A DNA stretch of 5,319 nt, taken from Gammaproteobacteria bacterium (GTDB lineage Bacteria; Pseudomonadota; Gammaproteobacteria; Thiohalospirales; Thiohalospiraceae). Made by a program: the position numbers and the translations under genes. The notes under the pieces were generated by a model. It worked only from the letters and a program-made list of their open reading frames with translations, did not search any database and was not told where the DNA came from. Positions 1 through 5,319 of this stretch are shown here, in pieces. The stretch is taken from positions 1 to 5,319 of the forward strand of contig DRMK01000106.1 in assembly GCA_011322575.1 (NCBI GenBank). The letters run 5' to 3'. Numbering within the stretch: position 1 is the stretch's first letter; the number at the start of each line of letters is the position of its first letter.

Positions 1-1
1 G

Positions 2-412
2 GACGACTACGGCCACCATCCCCGCGAGGTGGCGGCCACCATCGAGGCCATCCGCCAGGGCTGGCCCGGCCGACGCCTGGTGCTGGCCTTCCAGCCGCAC
101 CGCTACACCCGCACCCGGGATCTGCTGGACGACTTCGCGCAGGTGCTCTCCCGGACCGATGTTCCGCTGGTGCTGGAGGTCTATCCCGCCGGGGAGAAGC
201 CCATCGCCGGCGCTGACGGACGCAGCCTGTGCCGCGCCATCCGCAGCCGCGGCCATGTGGAGCCGGTGTTCGTGGAGCAGCTGGAGGAGCTCCCGCAGGT
301 GCTGGACAACATCCTGCGGGATGGCGACATCCTGCTCACCCTCGGGGCCGGCAGCATCGGCGCGGCTGCCGCCGCGCTCCCGGAGCAGCTCGGCAGGGAG
401 GCGGCAAAGTGA
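2..412 (+). CDS. murC: MurC, UDP-N-acetylmuramate--L-alanine ligase (C-terminal part, 5' truncated by window)
   Basis: The last 136 residues of MurC, the cytoplasmic ATP-dependent ligase that adds L-alanine to UDP-MurNAc, the first amino acid of the peptidoglycan stem peptide. The reading frame is open from the first bases and starts with DDYGHHPREV, the conserved hinge into the Mur ligase C-terminal domain. It continues with AFQPHRYTRTRDLLDDF, LEVYPAGEKPIAGADGRSLC and a closing GAGSIG, all matching E. coli MurC closely by eye. The ATP-binding and central domains lie upstream, outside the window. A GTG at 29 lies inside the conserved domain and is not a real start. The stop codon TGA (410-412) shares its last base with the murB ATG, so the two genes are probably co-translated. 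Assignment to MurC rather than Mpl rests on the VYPAGE and GADGRSLC segments and on the dcw context. Confidence 0.97.
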   Translation, partial: DDYGHHPREVAATIEAIRQGWPGRRLVLAFQPHRYTRTRDLLDDFAQVLSRTDVPLVLEVYPAGEKPIAGADGRSLCRAIRSRGHVEPVFVEQLEELPQVLDNILRDGDILLTLGAGSIGAAAAALPEQLGREAAK

Positions 413-1311
413 TGGCCTGTCCCGCCCCGCCGGCACTGCGCGGCACCATGCGCGAGCAGGAGCCGATGGCGCGTCATACCACCTGGCGCGTGGGCGGTCC
501 GGCGCAGCGCTTCTACGAGCCTGCGGACCGCGACGATCTGGCGGCCCTGCTGCGCAGCCTGCCACCGGACGAGCCGCTGTTCTGGCTGGGGCTGGGCAGC
601 AATCTGCTGGTGCGCGACGGCGGGATCCGCGGCACCGTGATTCACACAACCGGACGGCTCTCCGCCCTGGAGCGGCTGGAGGGGGACCGGATCCGGGTGG
701 AGGCCGGCGTGCCGTGCCCCCGCGTGGCCCGCTTCTGCGCCCAGGAGCGGCTCACCGGCGCGGAGTTCCTGGCCGGGATCCCGGGCACCATGGGGGGCGC
801 CCTGCAGATGAATGCCGGAGCCTTCGGCGGTGAGACCTGGGCCCTGGTGGCCGGGGTGGAGACCGTGGACCGGCAGGGGGTGCAGAGGCGGCGTGATCCC
901 GCCGAGTACCGGATCGGCTACCGCAGTGTGCAGGGTCCGCCGGGGGAGTGGTTCTGCGCTGCCACGCTGCAGCTGGAGAGCGGCGATCCGCGGGCGGCCC
1001 GGCAGCGCGTCCGCGACCTGCTGGAGCGGCGCGGCGCCACCCAGCCCACCGGCCTGCCCAGCGCCGGTTCGGTGTTCCGCAACCCCCCCGGCGACCATGC
1101 GGCGCGCCTTATAGAGGCGGCGGGGCTGAAGGGGGCGAGCATCGGTGGCGCCCGGGTATCCACCAAGCACGCCAACTTCATAATCAACAGCGGCGGCGCC
1201 AGCGCGGCGGACATCGAGGCGCTCATCGAGCGGGTGGAGGCGGTGGTGCTGGAGAAGCACGGGGTGGAGCTGCAGCGCGAGGTGCATATCGTGGGGGAGC
1301 GGCTGCCGTGA
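412..1311 (+). CDS. murB: MurB, UDP-N-acetylenolpyruvoylglucosamine reductase (short type)
   Basis: Cytoplasmic FAD enzyme that reduces UDP-GlcNAc-enolpyruvate to UDP-MurNAc with NADPH. The 299-aa product shows RHTTWRVGGPA (21-31) and the FAD-binding GLGSNLLVRDGG (60-71). AGIPGTMGGALQMNAGAFGGE (121-141) follows, then GYRSV (169-173, probably holding the catalytic-site Arg171) and SAGSVFRNP (217-225). Ser220 is the expected proton donor and Glu290 in REVHIVG the expected catalytic Glu. The length and the absence of the longer E. coli-type C-terminal half point to the short (type II) MurB seen in Gram-positives and many proteobacteria. The chosen ATG overlaps the murC stop by one base (TGATG). 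AGGGAGG at 395-401 gives a 10-base spacing. GTG at 409 and ATG at 448 are alternatives, the latter leaving the RHTTWRVGGPA motif intact. The enzyme acts one step before MurC, encoded just upstream. Confidence 0.96.
   Translation: MACPAPPALRGTMREQEPMARHTTWRVGGPAQRFYEPADRDDLAALLRSLPPDEPLFWLGLGSNLLVRDGGIRGTVIHTTGRLSALERLEGDRIRVEAGVPCPRVARFCAQERLTGAEFLAGIPGTMGGALQMNAGAFGGETWALVAGVETVDRQGVQRRRDPAEYRIGYRSVQGPPGEWFCAATLQLESGDPRAARQRVRDLLERRGATQPTGLPSAGSVFRNPPGDHAARLIEAAGLKGASIGGARVSTKHANFIINSGGASAADIEALIERVEAVVLEKHGVELQREVHIVGERLP
1291..1299 (+). promoter_or_regulatory. Shine-Dalgarno supporting the GTG start of ddl
   Basis: The G-rich purine run with GGGGAG ends 8 bases before the GTG at 1308. It lies inside the last codons of murB. 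It supports the GTG start, since no ATG lies between it and the conserved VAVLMGG strand of Ddl; the next ATG (coding Met13) falls within that strand. Confidence 0.6.
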
Positions 1312-2258
1312 ACGCGAGCGAATTCGGCCGGGTGGCGGTGCTGATGGGAGGCTGGTCCAGCGAGCGGGAGATCTCGCTGCAGAGCGGCGCGGCGGTGCTG
1401 CAGGCGCTGCGGCGCAGGGGGGTTGATGCCCACGGGATCGAGGTGGGCAGGGAGATCGCGCAGCGGCTGGTCGAAGGGGATTTCCAGCGCGCTTTCGTTA
1501 TGTTGCATGGCCGCGGCGGGGAGGATGGCGTCATCCAGGGGGTTCTGGAGGCGCTCGGCATCCCCTATACCGGCAGCGGCGTGCTGGGCTCCGCCCTGGG
1601 CATGGACAAGCTGCGCTGCAAGCAGATCTGGCAATCGCTCGGCCTGCCCGCGGGACGGTTCGAGCTGCTGCGGGAGGAGAGCGATCCCGACGCCCTTATC
1701 GGGCGGTTGGGCCTGCCCCTGGCGGTAAAGCCGGTACGCGAGGGTTCCAGCATCGGTGTCGTCAGGGTGCAGCGGGCCGAGCAGCTGCTGCCCGCCTGGC
1801 GGGAGGCGGCGCGCCATGATCGCCAGGTGATGGTGGAGCCGTGGCTGGAAGGGGGAGAGTATACGGTGGCGATCCTGAACGGCGAGGCGCTCCCCCCGAT
1901 CCGCATCGAGGCGGCGCGAGGGTTCTACGACTACCACGCCAAGTACCGCGCGGAGGATACCCGCTATCACTGCCCCAGCGGTCTCCCCCCGCAGCAGGAG
2001 GAGGAGCTGCGGGATCTGGCGCTGCGGGCGTTCGAGGCGGTTGGCGGCCTCGGCTGGGGCCGGGTGGACGTTCTGCGCGACCGGGAGGGGAGATTCTGTC
2101 TCATGGAGAGCAACACCCTGCCCGGCATGACCGACCACAGCCTGGTGCCCATGGCGGCGCGCGCCGCCGGGATCGGGTTCGACGAGCTGGTGTGGCGCAT
2201 CCTGGCGCACAGCCTGGAGTACCGCCCGCGAGGGGAGATGGATGTTCATCGGGCGTGA
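1308..2258 (+). CDS. ddl: Ddl, D-alanine--D-alanine ligase (DdlB-like)
   Basis: ATP-grasp ligase joining two D-alanines in the cytoplasm; MurF adds the dipeptide to the UDP-MurNAc-tripeptide. The 316-aa product is close to the 306 aa of E. coli DdlB. Landmarks are VAVLMGGWSSEREISLQSG (9-27, Glu19 = E. coli Glu15), LHGRGGEDG (66-74), GSALGMDK (94-101), the serine loop EGSSIG (145-150, Ser147 = E. coli Ser150), FYDYHAKY (206-213), GRVDV (251-255, Asp254) and MESNTLPGMT (266-275, Glu267 and Asn269 binding Mg). Tyr213 at the position of E. coli Tyr216 predicts D-Ala-D-Ala and not the D-Ala-D-Lac of vancomycin-resistance ligases. The start is GTG, overlapping the murB stop by four bases (GTGA), a classic coupled arrangement. 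The 3' end overlaps ftsQ by 17 bases. Position between murB and ftsQ is the canonical dcw site, so DdlB orthology is likely. Confidence 0.96.
   Translation: MNASEFGRVAVLMGGWSSEREISLQSGAAVLQALRRRGVDAHGIEVGREIAQRLVEGDFQRAFVMLHGRGGEDGVIQGVLEALGIPYTGSGVLGSALGMDKLRCKQIWQSLGLPAGRFELLREESDPDALIGRLGLPLAVKPVREGSSIGVVRVQRAEQLLPAWREAARHDRQVMVEPWLEGGEYTVAILNGEALPPIRIEAARGFYDYHAKYRAEDTRYHCPSGLPPQQEEELRDLALRAFEAVGGLGWGRVDVLRDREGRFCLMESNTLPGMTDHSLVPMAARAAGIGFDELVWRILAHSLEYRPRGEMDVHRA
2231..2237 (+). promoter_or_regulatory. Shine-Dalgarno of ftsQ, short spacing
   Basis: AGGGGAG lies inside the end of ddl, with only 4 bases before the ftsQ ATG at 2242. This is closer than the usual 5-9 bases and might lower initiation, which would suit the low abundance known for FtsQ in E. 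coli; that link is inference. No other in-frame ATG or GTG is available nearby, so the start itself is well fixed. Confidence 0.5.
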
Positions 2259-3051
2259 CAAGAGAAGGAGGCGGGGCGCCAGCCGCAGGGCGGTTTCGTC
2301 CGCTCCCCGGCGCGTTCCGCTGCGCCCCCTGGCCTGGCTGGCGGGTGCGGGCGCACTGCTCTACGGCCTGGTCTGGGCCGGCGGAGAGCTGGCGCGGCCC
2401 GGGACCCTGCCACTACGCACCGCCCAGCTGCACGGGGAGTTCCTCCAGGTGACCCCGGCCGCCATCCGCGCGGTGCTGGCGCGCTTCGCCCACCAGGGCT
2501 TCGTGTATGTGGACACGGCGGAGGTGCAGCGCGGCGTGGAGGCGTTGCCCTGGATCCGCACCGCGAGCGTCTACCGGGTGTGGCCCGACACCCTGCGCGT
2601 GGAGTTTACCGAGCAGCGGGCGGTGGCGCGCTGGAAGGGGGGCGGTCTGGTGAACCGGGACGGGGAGCTGTTCACCCCGCCGCCAGCCAGCTATCCGCCG
2701 GATCTGCCGCTGCTGCACGCCGCGCCGGAGCATGCCCCGGAGCTGGTGCGCCGGTACCGCGAGATTGCCCGCATTCTGGCCCCGTTGCGGCTTGCCGTGG
2801 CTACCCTGGAGATGGACCGGCGCCGCTCCTGGCGGCTGGAGCTGGACAACGGCATCACGCTGCTGCTGGGGCGCGAGGGGGAGAGCTACCAGCGGCTGCT
2901 GCGTTTCGTGCAGACCTACGACCGGGTTCTGGCGGGACGGGTGGACCAGATAGAGCAGATCGATCTGCGCTATACCAACGGATTTGCGGTGCGCTGGCGT
3001 GAGGACGCCGGGCGCCCAGGGGAGGAGGCAGAGGAACTGAACAATGTCTAA
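2242..3051 (+). CDS. ftsQ: FtsQ, cell division protein (POTRA-domain inner membrane protein)
   Basis: Bitopic inner membrane protein of the divisome that recruits and regulates FtsB-FtsL through its periplasmic domain. The 269-aa product (E. coli 276) has a strongly basic cytoplasmic tail (RDKRRRRGASRR, 5-16). One membrane segment follows at about 29-47 (PLAWLAGAGALLYGLVWAG), oriented N-in by the positive charges. The POTRA domain spans roughly 57-126, ending in the hallmark LPWIRTASVYRVWPDTLRVE (102-121). The beta domain ends with IDLRYTNGFAVRW (240-252). There Tyr244 and Gly247 correspond to the E. coli strand contacting FtsB (Tyr248 and Gly251). After that comes a short acidic tail. The gene starts 17 bases inside ddl and ends 8 bases inside ftsA, implying translational coupling on both sides. 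The fast-evolving sequence is typical of FtsQ; length, topology, the two motifs and context make the call firm. Confidence 0.95.
   Translation: MFIGRDKRRRRGASRRAVSSAPRRVPLRPLAWLAGAGALLYGLVWAGGELARPGTLPLRTAQLHGEFLQVTPAAIRAVLARFAHQGFVYVDTAEVQRGVEALPWIRTASVYRVWPDTLRVEFTEQRAVARWKGGGLVNRDGELFTPPPASYPPDLPLLHAAPEHAPELVRRYREIARILAPLRLAVATLEMDRRRSWRLELDNGITLLLGREGESYQRLLRFVQTYDRVLAGRVDQIEQIDLRYTNGFAVRWREDAGRPGEEAEELNNV
3021..3035 (+). promoter_or_regulatory. Tandem Shine-Dalgarno-like purine tract before ftsA
   Basis: Two ribosome-binding candidates lie in the last codons of ftsQ: GGAGGAGG at 3021-3028 (15 bases from the ATG at 3044) and GAGGA at 3031-3035 (8 bases). The second has the usual spacing and supports the ATG at 3044. 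The first is the better match to anti-SD but sits too far away to be the main site. Confidence 0.5.
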
Positions 3052-4282
3052 ACGAACGGAGAAGAACCTGATCGTCGGCCTGGATATCGGCACCTCCAAG
3101 GTGGTGGCCATCGTGGGGGAGATAAATCCGGAAGGGGGGGTGGAGATCATCGGCATCGGCTCCCATCCCTCGCGCGGCCTGAAGAAGGGTGCCGTGGTCA
3201 ACATCGAATCCACCGTGCAGTCCATCCAGCGTGCGGTAGAGGAGGCGGAGCTGATGGCCGGCTGCCAGATCCACTCGGTGTATGCCGGCATCGCCGGCAG
3301 CCACATCCGCAGCCTCAACTCCCACGGCATCGTCGCCATCCGCGACAACCGGGAGGTGGGCCCCGGCGACATCGAGCGGGTGCTGGACGCGGCGCGCGCG
3401 GTGGCCATCCCGGCGGATCAGAAGGTGCTGCACACCCTGCCCCAGGAGTACATCATCGACTATCAGGAGGGGATCAAGGATCCCATCGGCATGGCCGGGG
3501 TGCGCCTCGAGGCCAAGGTGCACATGGTCACCGGAGCGGTGAGCGCGGCCCAGAACATCGTCAAGTGCGTGCGCCGCTGCGGGCTGGAGGTGGACGACAT
3601 CATCCTGGAGCAGCTCGCCTCCAGCTACGCGGTGCTGACCGACGACGAGAAGGAGCTGGGGGTGTGCCTGGTGGACATCGGCGGCGGTACCACCGACATC
3701 GCGGTATTCACCGACGGTGCCATCCGCCACACCGCGGTGATCCCGATAGCCGGGGACCAGGTGACCAACGACATCGCCGTGGCGCTGCGCACCCCGACCC
3801 AGAACGCGGAGGAGATCAAGCTCAAGTACGCCTGCGCTCTCACCCAGCTGGTCACCTCCGACGAGACCATCGAGGTGCCCGGAGTGGGAGAGCGGGAGTC
3901 ACGGCGCCTGGCGCGCAAGGTGCTGGCGGAGGTGGTGGAGCCGCGCTATGAGGAGCTGTTCACCCTGATTCAGGCGGAGCTGCGGCGCAGTGGGTTCGAG
4001 GAGCTGTGCGCCTCGGGGGTGGTGCTGACCGGCGGCTGCTCCAAGATGGAGGGCGCCGTGGAGCTAGCGGAGGAGGTATTTCACATGCCGGTGCGGCTGG
4101 GAGTTCCCCAGGCGACCACCGGCCTGGCCGACGTGGTGCGCAACCCGATTCACGCCACCGGCGTGGGGCTGCTGCTGTTCGGCCACGAACACTGGAGTAA
4201 CAGGACGGAGGAGCAACCACTTGATAGCGGAATAAAGGGGATATGGGAACGAATGAAGAGCTGGTTCAAGGGCAATTTCTGA
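3044..4282 (+). CDS. ftsA: FtsA, actin-like Z-ring membrane anchor
   Basis: Cytoplasmic actin-family ATP-binding protein that binds the FtsZ C-terminal peptide, tethers filaments to the inner membrane and helps recruit later divisome proteins. The 412-aa product (E. coli 420) shows the actin-fold elements in order. Phosphate-1 is GLDIGTSKV (12-20). The FtsA-specific 1C domain spans about 85-165, including the IKDPIGMAGVRLEAKVHMVTG stretch (144-164). Phosphate-2 is LVDIGGGTTDIA (209-220) and the adenosine motif is VVLTGGCSKMEG (326-337). The last residues, IKGIWERMKSWFKGNF (397-412), form the amphipathic membrane-targeting helix, with Ile397, Ile400, Trp401, Met404, Trp407 and Phe408 on the apolar face and Lys/Arg on the other. 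The ATG at 3044 lies 8 bases before the end of ftsQ, with GAGGA at good spacing. Codons of the C-terminal linker and helix are visibly more AT-rich than the rest of the gene. Confidence 0.98.
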   Translation: MSKRTEKNLIVGLDIGTSKVVAIVGEINPEGGVEIIGIGSHPSRGLKKGAVVNIESTVQSIQRAVEEAELMAGCQIHSVYAGIAGSHIRSLNSHGIVAIRDNREVGPGDIERVLDAARAVAIPADQKVLHTLPQEYIIDYQEGIKDPIGMAGVRLEAKVHMVTGAVSAAQNIVKCVRRCGLEVDDIILEQLASSYAVLTDDEKELGVCLVDIGGGTTDIAVFTDGAIRHTAVIPIAGDQVTNDIAVALRTPTQNAEEIKLKYACALTQLVTSDETIEVPGVGERESRRLARKVLAEVVEPRYEELFTLIQAELRRSGFEELCASGVVLTGGCSKMEGAVELAEEVFHMPVRLGVPQATTGLADVVRNPIHATGVGLLLFGHEHWSNRTEEQPLDSGIKGIWERMKSWFKGNF

Positions 4283-4319
4283 TTTAGGCGAGCTATACAT
4301 TTCACAGAGGAGAAAGATC
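4283..4319 (+). other. ftsA-ftsZ intergenic spacer / ftsZ leader
   Basis: This 37-base spacer is the only non-coding stretch in the window. It is AT-rich relative to the genes and ends in the ftsZ ribosome-binding site. It holds TATACA at 4294-4299, four of six matches to a -10 box but without a credible -35 at normal spacing. I see no terminator-like GC-rich stem followed by a T run. ftsZ is therefore probably read from upstream, possibly helped by a local promoter. Confidence 0.7.
4306..4313 (+). promoter_or_regulatory. Strong Shine-Dalgarno of ftsZ
   Basis: AGAGGAGA contains the core AGGAG at 4308-4312, 7 bases before the ATG at 4320. It is the best-placed ribosome-binding site in the window and sits in an AT-rich, weakly structured region. 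That fits the high FtsZ level relative to FtsQ and FtsA known from E. coli. It favours ATG 4320 over the in-frame ATG at 4332. Confidence 0.8.
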
Positions 4320-5319
4320 ATGTTTGAACTAATGGACTCTTTCAGTCAGAGCGCGGTCATCAAGGTGCTCGGTGTGGGTGGCGGCGGCGGCAACGCCGTG
4401 GAGCACATGGTGGCGCAGAACCTGGAGGGCGTGGAGTTCATCTGCGCCAACACCGATGCCCAGGCGCTGCACAACTCGTCGGCGCGTACCGTGCTGCAGC
4501 TGGGCAACAACATTACCAAGGGGCTCGGCGCCGGCGCCGATCCGGAGGTGGGTCGCAAGGCGGCGATGGAGGATCAGGAGCGCATCACCGAGGTGATAGA
4601 TGGTGCCGACATGCTGTTCATCACCGCCGGCATGGGGGGCGGAACCGGGACCGGTGGAGCCCCGGTGGTGGCGCAGATCGCCAAGGACATGGGGATCCTG
4701 ACCGTTGCCGTGGTCACCAAGCCGTTTCCCTTCGAGGGCAGGAAGCGGGCCGAGATCGCCGACGCCGGAATCACCGAGCTGCGCGAGTATGTGGACTCGC
4801 TGATCACCATTCCCAACGAGAAGCTGGTGCAGGTGCTGGGCAAGAACATGACCCTGCTAGACGCCTTCAAGTCGGCCAACGATGTGCTGCTGGGGGCGGT
4901 GCAGGGGATCTCGGAGCTGATCACCAGGCCCGGCCTGATAAACGTGGACTTCGCCGACGTGCGCACCGTGATGTCCGAGATGGGCATGGCGATGATGGGC
5001 TCCGGGGTGGCGGCGGGTGAGGATCGCGCCCGGCTGGCGGCCGAGGCCGCGGTCTCCAGCCCGCTGCTGGAGGATATCAACCTGCTCGGGGCGCGCGGCA
5101 TCCTGGTCAACGTGACCGCGGGAATGGATATGTCCATCGGCGAGTTCGAGGAGGTGGGCAACACGGTCAAGGAGTTTGCCTCCGACAACGCCACCGTGGT
5201 GGTGGGCACCGTGCTGGAGCCGGAGATGGAGGGGGAGATGCGGGTCACCGTGGTGGCCACCGGACTGGGACAGCAGGCCAGGGATGAGGAGTCGGAGCGG
5301 CGGGTCAAGCTGGTGCAGA
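4320..5319 (+). CDS. ftsZ: FtsZ, tubulin-like division GTPase (3' truncated by window)
   Basis: GTP-dependent tubulin homologue that polymerises at midcell into the Z ring and organises septal wall synthesis. The frame is open from ATG 4320 to the window edge, 333 residues, with no stop. Visible features are GVGGGGGNAVEHM (18-30, nucleotide-binding loop T1), NTDAQAL (44-50), the tubulin signature GGGTGTG (106-112), VVTKPFPFEG (131-140) and ITIPNEKL (162-169). The T7 synergy loop NVDFADVRTVMSEMG (208-222) follows, with Asp210 and Asp213 positioned to catalyse GTP hydrolysis on the neighbouring subunit. SSPLLEDINL and ASDNATVVVGT mark the C-terminal domain. The conserved globular part is complete to about residue 316. 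The linker has just begun (QQARDEESERR), and the C-terminal peptide that binds FtsA and ZipA lies beyond the window. The MFELMDSF start aligns with E. coli MFEPMEL, confirming the start codon. Confidence 0.99.
   Translation, partial: MFELMDSFSQSAVIKVLGVGGGGGNAVEHMVAQNLEGVEFICANTDAQALHNSSARTVLQLGNNITKGLGAGADPEVGRKAAMEDQERITEVIDGADMLFITAGMGGGTGTGGAPVVAQIAKDMGILTVAVVTKPFPFEGRKRAEIADAGITELREYVDSLITIPNEKLVQVLGKNMTLLDAFKSANDVLLGAVQGISELITRPGLINVDFADVRTVMSEMGMAMMGSGVAAGEDRARLAAEAAVSSPLLEDINLLGARGILVNVTAGMDMSIGEFEEVGNTVKEFASDNATVVVGTVLEPEMEGEMRVTVVATGLGQQARDEESERRVKLVQ

Noticed and set aside
159..833. A 224-codon plus-strand frame overlapping murC and murB
   Set aside because: Arg/Ser/Gly/Pro-rich out-of-frame shadow; the real frames carry the conserved MurC and MurB motifs throughout this interval.
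918..2261. A 447-codon open frame on the minus strand opposite murB and ddl
   Set aside because: Its translation is rich in Arg, Pro, Ala, His and Gln with no recognisable domain, and it lies exactly opposite two conserved genes. In GC-rich DNA, antisense frames stay open because TTA, CTA and TCA codons are rare on the coding strand.
2413..3730. Long overlapping minus-strand open frames opposite ftsQ and ftsA (331 and 291 codons)
   Set aside because: Same explanation: low-complexity composition, no domains, and full overlap with intact conserved genes.
4221..4247. Possible sigma-70 promoter TTGATA with a downstream TATGGG
   Set aside because: The -35-like hexamer is good, but the only -10-like hexamer matches three of six positions at a 15-base spacing. 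That is too weak to annotate as a promoter, so it is mentioned only under the AT-rich island.
4300..4315. Possible hairpin TTTC...GAAA enclosing the ftsZ Shine-Dalgarno
   Set aside because: A four-pair AT-rich stem with an 8-base loop would be unstable; there is no support for it as a regulatory structure.
4574..5308. A 244-codon minus-strand open frame opposite ftsZ
   Set aside because: It is Ser/Thr/Pro-rich, the mirror of GC-ending codons in ftsZ, with no recognisable motif or upstream signal.
1..5319. Search for mobile elements, tRNAs, CRISPR repeats, riboswitches or an inserted novel gene
   Set aside because: Conserved genes fill the window apart from 37 bases, with no disrupted frame, inverted repeats flanking an insertion, direct repeat array or RNA-like segment visible.

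Overview
The window is one continuous stretch of a bacterial division and cell wall (dcw) cluster, with every gene on the + strand. The order is murC (3' end only), murB, ddl, ftsQ, ftsA, ftsZ (5' part, cut by the window end). Base composition is strongly GC-rich, with codon third positions dominated by G and C. The protein sequences are most like those of Gammaproteobacteria: FtsZ begins MFELMDSFSQ and carries INVDFADVRT, FtsA has the proteobacterial form, and MurC has LEVYPAGEKPIAGADGRSLC. Because murB sits between murC and ddl, unlike in E. coli, and is of the short (about 300 aa) type, I infer a non-enteric gammaproteobacterium. A Chromatiales-like or other sulfur-oxidiser-like lineage is plausible, but the exact taxon cannot be fixed from this window.

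Layout: murC ends at 412; murB 412-1311; ddl 1308-2258; ftsQ 2242-3051; ftsA 3044-4282; a 37-base gap; ftsZ from 4320 to beyond the end. The first five genes all overlap (by 1, 4, 17 and 8 bases), which indicates one transcript with translational coupling. The only intergenic space lies before ftsZ. It belongs to a conspicuously AT-rich patch (49 G/C in 120 bases at 4221-4340) that starts inside the 3' end of ftsA and carries the strongest Shine-Dalgarno of the window.

Functionally, the upstream half makes peptidoglycan precursors. MurB completes UDP-MurNAc, MurC adds L-Ala, and Ddl makes the D-Ala-D-Ala used by MurF. The downstream half builds the divisome: FtsZ polymerises into the ring, FtsA tethers it to the membrane, and FtsQ links the ring to FtsB/FtsL in the periplasm. 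All genes look intact, with their catalytic motifs in place.

I found no mobile element, RNA gene, CRISPR array or foreign gene, and nothing that supports a previously undescribed system. The findings listed are low- to moderate-interest details of gene overlap, start sites and the ftsA-ftsZ junction.
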